A DNA stretch of 64,000 nt, taken from the NCBI GenBank assembly GCA_019639235.1, contig JAHBSG010000004.1, forward strand, positions 155,828-219,827. Direction: 5' to 3'. This document shows, piece by piece, positions 38,958 through 47,510 of this stretch (its first letter is position 1; every line of letters begins with the position of its first letter). The translations under genes and the position numbers were made by a program. This DNA is from Acidobacteriota bacterium. Lineage in GTDB: Bacteria > Acidobacteriota > Blastocatellia > Pyrinomonadales > Pyrinomonadaceae. The notes below the pieces were generated by a model. That model searched no databases. It was not told the DNA's origin and was given only the letters and a program-made list of their open reading frames with translations.

Positions 38958-40703
38958 ATGAGACTCCCACAAATACTCTCCCACTCGTTTGTTCTCCTTA
39001 GTTGTGGCCTGATCGCCGCGTTGGTGACGCTTGCGTCCGCCAGCGCGGCTTTGGCCGTTGACGCGAACGACCGCTACATTATCCAATTGGAGCCGACGCA
39101 GTTTTCGGGCGAGTTCGATCAGGCTGAAGTCGTATCGCTCGGCCAGGAGATCGCCGGCCTTTCAGGCGGAAGACTTTTACACACCTATTCGCGAACCGTC
39201 AAGGCCGTCGTTATCGAAGGAGCTAGGATCGATCTTAAAGCTCTTGCTGGTGATCCACGGATCAAGTCCATTCAGCCTGATGTTCCGATCTACGCTTCCT
39301 TCACCCAAACGAATGCGCCCTGGGGCTTGGACCGGATCGACCAACGCCTTTTGCCGCTTCGAGGAAACTACCACTACTCGGCGACCGGCGCCGGCGTAAA
39401 CGTTTACGTAGTTGACAGCGGCATACGGTACACACATTCGGAATTCATCGGCCGGACAAGCTTCGCCTTCGACGCCATCGGCGACGGACAGAATGGGAAC
39501 GATTGCTTTGGGCACGGCTCGCACGTTGCCGGCACTGTCGGCGGAGCGAACTATGGCGTTGCAAAGGGCGTTCAACTCCATTCGGTGCGCGTTCTCAATT
39601 GCAGCGGTGGTGGCTCTGTTATCGGCTTGATGGACGCTGTCGAATGGCTGACGACGAACCGGATCGACCCAGCGGTAGTCAACATCAGCGTTACGACCAA
39701 CGCCCTTGTGAACGTCCTTGACGAAGCGATCAACGCTTCCGTGGCCTCTGGAATCACCTACGTCGTATCGGCCTCTAACAACGGTGCGGACGCCTGCAAC
39801 TACTCGCCGGCAAGGGCCTCGGCGGCCATTACCGTCGGAGCAACGACTAGCGGCGATGTCCGCCCTAGCTACTCGAACTATGGCCCGTGCGTGGATATAT
39901 TTGCACCGGGACATCTGATACTTTCCGCGGGTATCAGCGACGACAATGCTGCCGTTTATAAAAATGGTACGTCGATGGCGGCTCCGCACGTCGCCGGCCA
40001 CGCCGCACGTTTGCTCGGCACGCAGGCGTGGCTTACGCCTTCGACCGTTACGGACTCGCTCGTCGAACGTTCGTCGCCGGACCTCGTTCAAAACGCAGGC
40101 GAGGGAAGCCCGAACCGGCTGCTCTACACCGTGCTTCCTGACGACGACGATTCGCTCCTGTTCAATGCGCTTCCAAGCGGCGGTTATGTTGTCGTTGGCT
40201 CTACGCAGCCGATAACCTGGTCGAACGGCGGAGACTTTAATAGCAACGTCACGATCGAGCTTTCGACCAACGGTGGAGTCTCGTTCGACACGGTCATCGC
40301 CTCCGGCGTCGCAAACACCGGTTCATACGATTGGAGCGTCCCATATCTGCCAACATATAGCGGCCGAATTCGAGTACGAGAGTCCGGTTTCACCGGTGCC
40401 GAAACGATTTCGGCGACCGACTTCACGATCGGGCTCGCTCCGACCTCTGCCGGCGTTCGAATCGGCGGTCGAGTATCTGACCCGAGTGGTCGTGGGATCG
40501 AAGGACTTCTCGTGACGATCCTAAACGCTGAAGGCGTAGGTTTCGTTTCAAGAACTAACTCGTTCGGCTTTTTTATATTCGACGAAGTGCCCGCCGGCCA
40601 AACCTACATTCTTTCGATTGCAAGCAAGAACGGAGTTATCACGTCACAGGTGGTCTCACCGACCGACGATAATTTCTCTGTCAATTTCGTTCTTAACCAT
40701 TAA
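38958..40703 (+). CDS. secreted S8 subtilase (proteinase K type) with inhibitor prodomain and C-terminal module
   Basis: Extracellular serine protease of 581 residues. Signal peptide to about 33, I9-type propeptide (about 38-112, RYIIQLEPTQF ... IKSIQPDVP), then the catalytic domain: Asp in VYVVDSGIRYTH (D153), His in CFGHGSHVAGT (H186), Ser in NGTSMAAPHVAG (about 337). After about residue 390 come a beta domain (NVTIELSTNGG ... TGSYDWSVP ... GRIRVRESG) and a carboxypeptidase-regulatory-like domain (IGGRVSDPSGRGIEGLLVT). The same two-domain tail ends the next gene. No good ribosome site is seen before ATG 38958. Confidence 0.92.
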   Translation: MRLPQILSHSFVLLSCGLIAALVTLASASAALAVDANDRYIIQLEPTQFSGEFDQAEVVSLGQEIAGLSGGRLLHTYSRTVKAVVIEGARIDLKALAGDPRIKSIQPDVPIYASFTQTNAPWGLDRIDQRLLPLRGNYHYSATGAGVNVYVVDSGIRYTHSEFIGRTSFAFDAIGDGQNGNDCFGHGSHVAGTVGGANYGVAKGVQLHSVRVLNCSGGGSVIGLMDAVEWLTTNRIDPAVVNISVTTNALVNVLDEAINASVASGITYVVSASNNGADACNYSPARASAAITVGATTSGDVRPSYSNYGPCVDIFAPGHLILSAGISDDNAAVYKNGTSMAAPHVAGHAARLLGTQAWLTPSTVTDSLVERSSPDLVQNAGEGSPNRLLYTVLPDDDDSLLFNALPSGGYVVVGSTQPITWSNGGDFNSNVTIELSTNGGVSFDTVIASGVANTGSYDWSVPYLPTYSGRIRVRESGFTGAETISATDFTIGLAPTSAGVRIGGRVSDPSGRGIEGLLVTILNAEGVGFVSRTNSFGFFIFDEVPAGQTYILSIASKNGVITSQVVSPTDDNFSVNFVLNH

Positions 40704-40862
40704 CCGGTTAGCCTCGCCGATGAGTTTGACGAATTCGCGGCGAAAAAAAACATTGAAAAGTTCATTCGCGGTCAGCTAGACTAGGAAAGCGGGCTCGGCT
40801 CTACAGTCGGCCTTCATTATTCCTTCGAACCTCCCGTCATTCCGAATTCACGGAGCTGACCC

Positions 40863-42812
40863 ATGAGACGTCTAACTTGCTTGTCCGCCGCGTTGCTTGT
40901 TCTCTTCTTTTGTTACTTTGGACCGCTCCCGATCCCGTCAACTGCTCAGAAAGTTGTGGAGCGAGCCGATTCGTCGCCAAACGGCCTTTCTTCCGATAAG
41001 CAGCTTGCCGCTCTCATCAGGGCCTTAACAGATCGTTCGTCAGATGGCCTCGAGAGCATTCGAGGGCTTGACGGGACTGAGACTGGGCTTGAAGGGCGAT
41101 TCCAAAACGTCGCGTTAGGGCGAGTAGTAGACGGTGGTCGCCTCGAAGCGGGGTGCGTGTCGAGCCTCGAAGAAGCAAACGCTTTCTTTGGCAGGGATCT
41201 GCTTACCGGTAGGCTCGTTGAGCGAGGGCCGTATGCTACCGAATCGATCGAGGATATTGCCGCTAAGCACGGAATGTCGGTGGACGAATTCCGATTCTAC
41301 CGCAAGATGCTTAGCGACGCCTCCATCGCCGATGCCCTTGCTGCTCCTGCCAGTTCATCGATAATCATACAGAACAATGACGGCATGAATGAGGGCTTCA
41401 ACGATTCCTCTGCGGCATTTGTTGTAGGTGAGGGGGGAAACTCCGGAACAACCCGCGGAGCCCAGCGATTGAATGTCTTCAATTTTGCGGCCGCGATCTG
41501 GAGCGGTTTTCTTGATTCGCCCGTTACGATAACGGTCGGATCGCAGTTCAATCCACTTTCGCCTTGTTCGACCTCGGGCGGCGTTCTCGGCTCCGCAGGT
41601 GCGACCACCGTACACCGGGATTTTTCAGGCGCCGAGTTTTCGGGAACTTGGTATTCCCAAGCACTTGCAAATAAGCGGGCCGGGTCCGATCTTTCACCGG
41701 CAAACCCGGATATCAATGCCACCTTCAACGTGAACATTGACAGCGGCTGTCTTGGCGCGGGGACCCGATTCTACTATGGTTTGGACAATGCCGTCCCGGC
41801 GAATCGGATCAATTTACTGGTCGTTGTTCTCCATGAGATCGGGCACGGGATGGGATTTCAGACCTTTGCGAACGGAACATCTGGCACCCTATTCAACGGA
41901 TTTCCGGACATCTATCTTCGCAGGATGTTTGACCAAAGTTCAGGCCTTTACTGGCACCAAATGACCGACGTCCAGCGACAGGCATCGGCACTGAACACCA
42001 ACAATGTCCTCTGGGACGGTCCAAATGTGAACATCGCATCGGGGTTTCTAACGGCGGGCCGTGATGCCGCAACTGGCAGGGTCCAGCTTTTCACACCGAA
42101 TCCGTTCCAAGGCGGGTCATCACTCTCCCACTTCAGCACGGCGGCCTCGCCGAATCTGTTAATGGAGCCGAGTATCAACGTCGGGCTTCCGATCGATCTT
42201 GACCTAACGCGTCAGCAGATGCGTGATATCGGCTGGTTTCGCGACACTACCTCGGACAATGTTCCTGATCAAATCACGGGCGTTTTCCCGAGCGGGAACG
42301 TTGTAACGTTCGGTTCGAACGTAAATATTATCTGGACCAACACGGGCGGTTTCAATCGCAACGTGACCATCGAACTCTCGACCAATGGGGGAACGACTTA
42401 TTCTGCAATTGCCACCAACATTGCCAACACCGGTTCCTATTCCTGGACGGTACCATCAACGCCGACGACACAAGGGAGGATCCGTGTTCGAGAGGCGGGG
42501 TTCATCGACCTTGCCGGCGTTTCGTCATCGAACTTTACCATCTCGCTGGCACCCTCATCGTCCGCAGCTTCAATCGCCGGCCGCGTTCTCGATCGAGGGG
42601 GTCGGAGCGTTCGCGGCGCAATGGTAACTGCTGTTGATGCGAACGGATCTGTCTTTTCAGCGGTCTCCAATTCGTTTGGGTACTACCGGATCGAAGAACT
42701 TACGGCAGGCCAGAACTACGTCTTGTCCGCACGGGCAAAATCAATGAGCTTCTCCGGCCGTGTTGTAACGACCGAGAATGATCTTAACGTCATCGACCTG
42801 ATCGAAGAGTAA
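40863..42812 (+). CDS. secreted zinc metalloprotease-like protein with the same C-terminal module
   Basis: A 649-residue exported protein (hydrophobic signal about 5-22). The middle holds VVLHEIGHGMGFQTF (HExxHxxGF near 324), the zinc site of metzincin-like peptidases, and later SLSHFSTAASPNLLMEPSINVG, a region that supports the fold in this group. I know no named family for certain. From about residue 460 it carries the beta domain (NRNVTIELSTNGG ... TGSYSWTVP) and carboxypeptidase-regulatory domain (IAGRVLDRGGRSVRGAMVTAV) seen in the S8 protease before it. GGAG precedes the ATG. The two genes are 159 bases apart and probably serve together in extracellular proteolysis. Confidence 0.8.
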   Translation: MRRLTCLSAALLVLFFCYFGPLPIPSTAQKVVERADSSPNGLSSDKQLAALIRALTDRSSDGLESIRGLDGTETGLEGRFQNVALGRVVDGGRLEAGCVSSLEEANAFFGRDLLTGRLVERGPYATESIEDIAAKHGMSVDEFRFYRKMLSDASIADALAAPASSSIIIQNNDGMNEGFNDSSAAFVVGEGGNSGTTRGAQRLNVFNFAAAIWSGFLDSPVTITVGSQFNPLSPCSTSGGVLGSAGATTVHRDFSGAEFSGTWYSQALANKRAGSDLSPANPDINATFNVNIDSGCLGAGTRFYYGLDNAVPANRINLLVVVLHEIGHGMGFQTFANGTSGTLFNGFPDIYLRRMFDQSSGLYWHQMTDVQRQASALNTNNVLWDGPNVNIASGFLTAGRDAATGRVQLFTPNPFQGGSSLSHFSTAASPNLLMEPSINVGLPIDLDLTRQQMRDIGWFRDTTSDNVPDQITGVFPSGNVVTFGSNVNIIWTNTGGFNRNVTIELSTNGGTTYSAIATNIANTGSYSWTVPSTPTTQGRIRVREAGFIDLAGVSSSNFTISLAPSSSAASIAGRVLDRGGRSVRGAMVTAVDANGSVFSAVSNSFGYYRIEELTAGQNYVLSARAKSMSFSGRVVTTENDLNVIDLIEE

Positions 42813-42844
42813 CCGTCGCACGATACCGGTATAAGCAAGATGAG

Positions 42845-44074
42845 TCATTTATCACGACCGATGGGGTAACGTCCGGGTCGTTTCGGGGAAAGCAAATAAC
42901 TCCCGAGTCCCAGAAGCACAAGCATGGCCCAGGTCGCGAGCAAACAATTCGACCGAAGCCAGCCGGCCCAACTTTGCGGTTCTTCTTCGACAACAACATC
43001 GAACGGCCGCTGCTCTGCTTCCGGCTTAGCGAGCCGAGCAGACGATGTTTCAAATAAACGACGGACACGATCAACGGCCTCGGCTTCGACCGCCGTGCGG
43101 GCAACCCCGCCGAGTACTCCGCCGACGGCATCTGACCTCGAACGGTCTGTAAAGACGATATAGCTTTCAACTGCCTCGCCGTTCGGAATTCGGAGAAGCG
43201 CTGTCAGTGAGATCGAGGCGTCAAGATAACGCGAAGAGTAGAACTGACGCGTCAGGACGAAATGTGAGTCGTTTCCAGCTTTTCCGCTCGTAAAGGTTGC
43301 GGCGTGGGTCAATACAACTGTCGGGTTCAGGCCGAAATCGACCGCCGACCAGTGCAGTTCATTTCTAACCCCAGAGAGGGTTCCCGCTGGGAATTCGTAA
43401 AGATATTGACGAAGGCCGCGGCCGAAATCATCCAGCAACGGAAGCTCCTTGAGCAGTTCGCGATGAGCTTCGGAGAGGTCGAGCGGTTCTCTGCGATTGA
43501 CATTCTTGCTAAGCGAAAAAGCTCCCTTCGAGGAATATTCCGAGGCATACTCCAGCATCATCGACCGGAAAAGTTCAGTCGCTTTTGGACGATGATCCGC
43601 TTTGTTCCAGTCGATCTCCGTACTGAACCGCCCGATCCATTTTGCTGACATATTGATGTCGCAATCGCCGATGCGGCATCTCCGTAGTTCGTCAAAATCA
43701 CGATCCTCGAGCTCAAGCGTCGCGAGGTCGGAGATGTTCGGCGGATCGGAAAACCGGCCCTTGCCTTCCATCTCTTTATTTCCCCGCTGCGAAAAGCTCT
43801 CGCGAAACTCGGCCATCGTAATCGGCCGACGCTCGGCGATCTTTACCATCCCGAAGATGGCAACGTCCTGGTCCTCAGCGGTCTTTACACGCTTGACCAC
43901 AATCTCGCCCTTCTCCATCGCCGCGACCTCTGCCTCGGAAAGATCCGCATATCGGACAAGCTGCGAACGAAGTTTATCCGCGGTCGACTGCCCGGCGAAT
44001 TGCTGAGCTGCGAAAAAGACGACCGCTGTTGCGGCCACGGCAAAAAACCGCTTTCCGATAAAGAAAACGACCAT
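42845..44074 (-). CDS. uncharacterised membrane-anchored exported protein
   Basis: A 409-residue protein I do not recognise. It has an N-terminal signal or anchor (FFAVAATAVVFFAAQQF) and a C-terminal transmembrane segment (CLLATWAMLVLLGLGSYLL) followed by a short basic tail, so the bulk should face the periplasm. The body is mixed alpha/beta with no catalytic motif; two cysteines (RRCRIGDCDI) might form a disulphide. It lies 32 bases downstream of the tmRNA 3' end on the same strand and converges on the metalloprotease gene. Confidence 0.65.
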   Translation of the reverse strand: MVVFFIGKRFFAVAATAVVFFAAQQFAGQSTADKLRSQLVRYADLSEAEVAAMEKGEIVVKRVKTAEDQDVAIFGMVKIAERRPITMAEFRESFSQRGNKEMEGKGRFSDPPNISDLATLELEDRDFDELRRCRIGDCDINMSAKWIGRFSTEIDWNKADHRPKATELFRSMMLEYASEYSSKGAFSLSKNVNRREPLDLSEAHRELLKELPLLDDFGRGLRQYLYEFPAGTLSGVRNELHWSAVDFGLNPTVVLTHAATFTSGKAGNDSHFVLTRQFYSSRYLDASISLTALLRIPNGEAVESYIVFTDRSRSDAVGGVLGGVARTAVEAEAVDRVRRLFETSSARLAKPEAEQRPFDVVVEEEPQSWAGWLRSNCLLATWAMLVLLGLGSYLLSPKRPGRYPIGRDK

Positions 44075-44106
44075 CGCCGATATTATAGATCAAATTGAAA
44101 AAGAGA

Positions 44107-44476
44107 TGGTGGAGGCGGCGGGAATCGAACCCGCATCCAAAGGTTGCGACCAGTGAGATCTACACGCTTAGTCGGTTCACTTCATCTCGCCACCGGAGAG
44201 CAGGTGAGCCGACAAGACCTCCCCAATGGCATACCCGACTAAATTTAAGACTCGTCCGCAGGCGGAGGACGTGCCCGAGCCTGAACTGGGTTATGCCCCA
44301 ACGGGTCGCATCAGGCGAACTTCCCGCGGGACATCGCTGTAGCTAAAGTTAATTAGGCAGCGAGAGCTAATTCTTGATTAGCATTTGTGTTTTGCGTGTT
44401 TTTTTAACGAGCTAACAAGCAAGCCCGGCGTGCACTCAAAGATCTATACAAGCCCCTGTCGAAGCCTGTCGCCCCC
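44107..44476 (-). ncRNA. ssrA: transfer-messenger RNA (tmRNA)
   Basis: Rescues stalled ribosomes. The 5' end GGGGGCGACAGGCTTCGACAG pairs with the 3' end CGCCTCC followed by an encoded ACCA, closing a 7-bp acceptor stem. The T arm GGTTCGATTCC is present. The tag region ends GAATTAGCTCTCGCTGCC-TAA, reading NQELALAA. In the expected layout the tag would be ANTNANQELALAA, but the resume codon GCA is followed by AAAA rather than AAA, so GCA is out of frame with LALAA as given. Length 370. See findings. Confidence 0.93.
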
Positions 44477-44551
44477 AAAACTTTGTGGAGCCGAAATGGC
44501 CCGCCGAACGCATCGGCGGAACGCCAGTTTACGACAATGAGATGAAAATTG

Positions 44552-44579
44552 AAAGGCCCGGGTTCGCCGCCGGGCCTTT
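44552..44579 (-). terminator. terminator after the M14 peptidase gene
   Basis: Exact 9-bp stem AAAGGCCCG (44552-44560) and CGGGCCTTT (44571-44579), loop of 10. It lies 6 bases beyond the M14 stop (44586) and is followed on the minus strand by CAATTTTC. Confidence 0.78.
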
Positions 44580-44585
44580 TATGCT

Positions 44586-47180
44586 CTATTGCGAGATGGC
44601 GTTGAAAAGCAGCGGGAAGGTCGCCACGCTCTGCCCGCGGTATTGCGGACGGAACCCGAAGAGGATGATCTTGCCTTTGCCCATCGTGACCTCGACAAGT
44701 GCCGCCTTGCCGGCGATCTTGTCCTGCCCGAGCGCCCAGCCGGAAAGCAGTATCTGCTTCGGATCGGACGGGTATCGGGCGATAACGCGAGCACAGGCGC
44801 TCCCCTCCTTACGAAGGAGGGGTACGGCTTCAGCCGGGGGGTGGTTCTCTGAAGGCCCGCGCACGACCGACGGGAGAACCACCCCGTCAGCCGAAACGGC
44901 TGCCACCCCTCCTTCGTAAGGAGGGGAGTTAAGAGCCGTCGATCCCGCCGAGCACATAGCTGCCGATTCGATCTCGAAAGTAGGCGAGTCCTCGAACCAG
45001 GCGATGGATTGCTGCGGCATGCCTTTGGCGATCGGGTGCGAGAGGTCTAGTTCGGTGCGGAGGATCGAGCCGGGGATGTAGAAATCCTTCCGGTTGAGGC
45101 CCTTCGTGATGTTCTTTACGGGCAAGTTGAACTGCTCGATCGCAAAATTCGACGATTCGTTCAGGAACACGAGCGTCCCGCCAGCCTCGACAAACTTCTT
45201 CAGATTCTCAACGCCCTCTTGCCCAACACCGCCCGTATACTCATCCGGTATCGAGCCTTTCGAATAGCCGTTGAGGATCTGATTAGCGGATTGGTCGGGG
45301 AAAACAATAGTGTGTAACTTCTCGAGGCTGGAACTAATCTGAACAGTTGATTTGGTAACTGAAACAAGTTCAGAAGAGCAATATTTTTCGTTCGGCCCAA
45401 ATTTTCCGAAGAAGCTCTTATTATCTTCAAAAATCCATCGCGACCATCCCTCGTCCATCGACGCTTGATCCGATTTGTACAATCCGAACCGAAAGTCACT
45501 AGCGCAGCGGTTTGGGCCATCTCCGGTCCCAGTGCCATAACCGCGACCCTTTCCATTAGTGATGTCTAGCTTGGTGAACACGGGGGTCGCATCAACTGAC
45601 AACAGCAACGATAATGTATGTGCCGTCACATCGTAAGGCGCGATTGGCTGTCCCTCATTATCGAGCAAATTCGGGTATTGTTGGTTTTCAAGCAAGGCTT
45701 TTGCAAAACCGCCATACGGCTGGTCCATTGGAATTATGGTCACTCCGCTTACATACTTTGTGCCATTGATAGTCGGAGAGTCATAACTATGACTTTCGAC
45801 GCCCGCGCGCTTTAAGATCGAACTCAATGTTGAATCGTAGCGACTTTTATAATGGTCGATAATAAACGCATTGAGCTCGCCATCCTTCCTCGGCCGGACG
45901 GCTTCTTTTCCAATCTCATAAAACCTCGACAGCCATTTTTCGCGGTTGTTGGCGGCGTGGTCTAGTAGGCTGAAGGCGGTGGCGGTCATGTAGTCGGTGA
46001 TGTTGCGGAGGCGCCAGTCGCCGCCTTTCCAGGCGGGGCCGTTGTTGGCGTCGTCTTTGTGCGGGTTGACGCCGCGGCCGCCGCGAAGTTCCTCAAACTT
46101 AACGTTCACAGGCGTCGCGAGCCGGGCGGAGGCGGTCTCGCTCAGTATTCGCACGCCGCCGTGGTAATGCGAATAGGCGCGTCCAGGCGTCCAGGCGTCG
46201 TAGGTCGTGCCGGTCGTCAGGCCCTGAAAGCCTTTCTTTCGCATATCGCCGGCGATGTAAAGCCCAAGCTCGGTGTAGCCCTCGACGATCTGTTTCGGCA
46301 CGTTGGGCTCGACCGGCGGCATGTAGGGCGGCAGAAATTGCCGGGCACCGTAGATGCCCTGCTGATGAACGTCGAGCACGATCTGCGGATGCCAGACATT
46401 GTGGATCTTATCGACTGTGAGCTGCGTCTCGACCTGCGTAAAGGCGTACCAGTCACGGTTGTTATCGTGCCCGACGTATTTGTGATAAAGCTCCGGCGGG
46501 TTTGTGCCCTCGTAGGGCGTGCCGAGCGTTTTGTCGTACCAATTTTTGACGATATCGACGCCGTCGGGATTGAGCGACGGCACGAGCAGGATGATCGTGT
46601 TGTCGAGAATGTTCTTAATGCGGAAGTCGTTGCTGCTCACGAGTTCGTGCGCGATCAGCATCGATGAAAGCGTCGAACCGACCTCGGTCGAATGGATGCC
46701 GAAGGTGATGAGGACGATGGTCTTGCCTTCTTTTATGAGCCGCTGTACGACCGCCGAGCTTACGCTCGGTGCAGGCGAGGACGCCTGCGTTCCAGTCAGC
46801 TTTCGCGGATCGGCGAGTTTGTCGTTGATCTCACGGTAGTGATCGAGCTTCTTGAGATTCTCCGGCGAGCTGACGGTCGCGTAAACGAACGGAGCGCCCA
46901 TCGTGCTCTTGCCGATCTCTTCGAAGAGCATTCGGTCGCTGGCCGCGTCAAGCTTTTTGAAGTAATCGACGACCTGTGCCCAGCTTGCGAGCTTCCGGTC
47001 GTCGCCGGGCGTGAAGCCGAGAACGTCCTTCGGCGTCGGGACCTGAGCAGAAAGCGATGAAACGAATAACAACAGAGCGAGAGAGAACCACCCCGTCAGC
47101 CGAAGCGGCTGCCACCCCTCCTTCGTAAGGAGGGGAGCATTTTTGCCGCAGAGATGCAGAGACGCAGAGATGTTATTCAT
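44586..47180 (-). CDS. secreted M14 family zinc carboxypeptidase with in-frame repeat insertions
   Basis: An exported metallopeptidase of 864 residues. The zinc motif is FGIHSTEVGST (HxxE near 163-166), the third ligand is probably DVHQQG, and the catalytic Glu probably lies in ILSETASARLA. Residues about 748-794 (NSPPYEGG ... PLLRKEG) are encoded by an inserted palindromic element and interrupt the C-terminal domain just before ARVIARYP. Residues about 15-34 (NAPLLTKEGWQPLRLTGWF) come from a half copy of the same element and sit directly before the signal-peptide core LALLLFVSSLSAQ. The first 13 residues come from an 8-bp repeat. The start ATG 47180 lacks a good ribosome site, so the true N-terminus is uncertain. 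Confidence 0.82.
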   Translation of the reverse strand: MNNISASLHLCGKNAPLLTKEGWQPLRLTGWFSLALLLFVSSLSAQVPTPKDVLGFTPGDDRKLASWAQVVDYFKKLDAASDRMLFEEIGKSTMGAPFVYATVSSPENLKKLDHYREINDKLADPRKLTGTQASSPAPSVSSAVVQRLIKEGKTIVLITFGIHSTEVGSTLSSMLIAHELVSSNDFRIKNILDNTIILLVPSLNPDGVDIVKNWYDKTLGTPYEGTNPPELYHKYVGHDNNRDWYAFTQVETQLTVDKIHNVWHPQIVLDVHQQGIYGARQFLPPYMPPVEPNVPKQIVEGYTELGLYIAGDMRKKGFQGLTTGTTYDAWTPGRAYSHYHGGVRILSETASARLATPVNVKFEELRGGRGVNPHKDDANNGPAWKGGDWRLRNITDYMTATAFSLLDHAANNREKWLSRFYEIGKEAVRPRKDGELNAFIIDHYKSRYDSTLSSILKRAGVESHSYDSPTINGTKYVSGVTIIPMDQPYGGFAKALLENQQYPNLLDNEGQPIAPYDVTAHTLSLLLSVDATPVFTKLDITNGKGRGYGTGTGDGPNRCASDFRFGLYKSDQASMDEGWSRWIFEDNKSFFGKFGPNEKYCSSELVSVTKSTVQISSSLEKLHTIVFPDQSANQILNGYSKGSIPDEYTGGVGQEGVENLKKFVEAGGTLVFLNESSNFAIEQFNLPVKNITKGLNRKDFYIPGSILRTELDLSHPIAKGMPQQSIAWFEDSPTFEIESAAMCSAGSTALNSPPYEGGVAAVSADGVVLPSVVRGPSENHPPAEAVPLLRKEGSACARVIARYPSDPKQILLSGWALGQDKIAGKAALVEVTMGKGKIILFGFRPQYRGQSVATFPLLFNAISQ
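44800..44928 (+). repeat. nested palindromic repeat element, full copy inside a coding sequence
   Basis: 129 bases (43 codons) with imperfect inverted arms of about 50 bases. Each arm ends in its own hairpin, CCCCTCCTT-N3-AAGGAGGGG (44802-44822 and 44906-44926). The centre is about 25 bases. It is read in frame by the M14 peptidase gene on the minus strand. An 8-bp direct repeat CGAGCACA flanks it at a distance (44788-44795 and 44949-44956). It contains no ORF of its own, which fits a MITE-like or REP-like element. Confidence 0.85.
47084..47137 (+). repeat. half copy of the palindromic element at the 5' end of the M14 gene
   Basis: These 54 bases match 44875-44928, the right arm of the full element, at 53 of 54 positions (one A/G change), in the same orientation. 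It keeps the terminal CCCCTCCTT-CGT-AAGGAGGGG hairpin and encodes residues about 15-33 of the peptidase precursor. Confidence 0.9.
47145..47172 (+). repeat. short 8-bp tandem repeat (GCAGAGAY)
   Basis: Three units of GCAGAGAT/GCAGAGAC. On the minus strand they encode the first residues of the M14 precursor (ISASLHLCG). A related 8-bp array is at the right end of the window. Confidence 0.75.
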
Positions 47181-47295
47181 AGGATGTTTTTTGCTCCGCT
47201 GAGGAAATATCGGCTAGTTTAGTGGATTTTCGTGGGTTTTGAAAGATTTCAACGGATGTGGGAACGATTCCAGAGGCTGTTGGAATGGTTTAACG

Positions 47296-47442
47296 GGCGT
47301 TGGAATCGTTCCAGAGGGCGTTGGAATCGTTCCAGAGGGCGTTGGAATCGTTCCAGAGGGCGTTGGAATCGTTCCAGAGGGCGTTGGAATCGTTCCAGAG
47401 GGCGTTGGAATCGTTCCAGAGGGCGTTGAAATCGTTCCAACA
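47296..47442. repeat. 21-bp tandem repeat array, seven units
   Basis: Six identical units of GGCGTTGGAATCGTTCCAGAG start at 47296, 47317, 47338, 47359, 47380 and 47401, and a diverged seventh at 47422. Degenerate partial units continue on both sides (about 47250-47460). Each unit carries an internal inverted repeat TGGAA-TCG-TTCCA. The array fills the gap between the divergent M14 and OPT genes. All six frames are read through it by chance because 21 is a multiple of 3. Confidence 0.95.
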
Positions 47443-47510
47443 GGTCGCGGAATCGTTGCATTTTCGGGTATTTGGGCGTAAATTCTGTGCAACTCCCATC
47501 AAGGCCGCCT

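Noticed and set aside
44107..44140. A tRNA gene on the minus strand
   Set aside because: The T arm and CCA belong to the tmRNA; no anticodon arm is present, and the tag region and 5' end confirm ssrA.
44788..44956. Target-site duplication CGAGCACA around the palindromic element
   Set aside because: The two copies are 161 bases apart and not at the element ends; removal would not restore the reading frame, so it is not accepted as proof of transposition.
47296..47442. CRISPR array
   Set aside because: The units are contiguous 21-mers with no spacers, and no cas gene is in the window.
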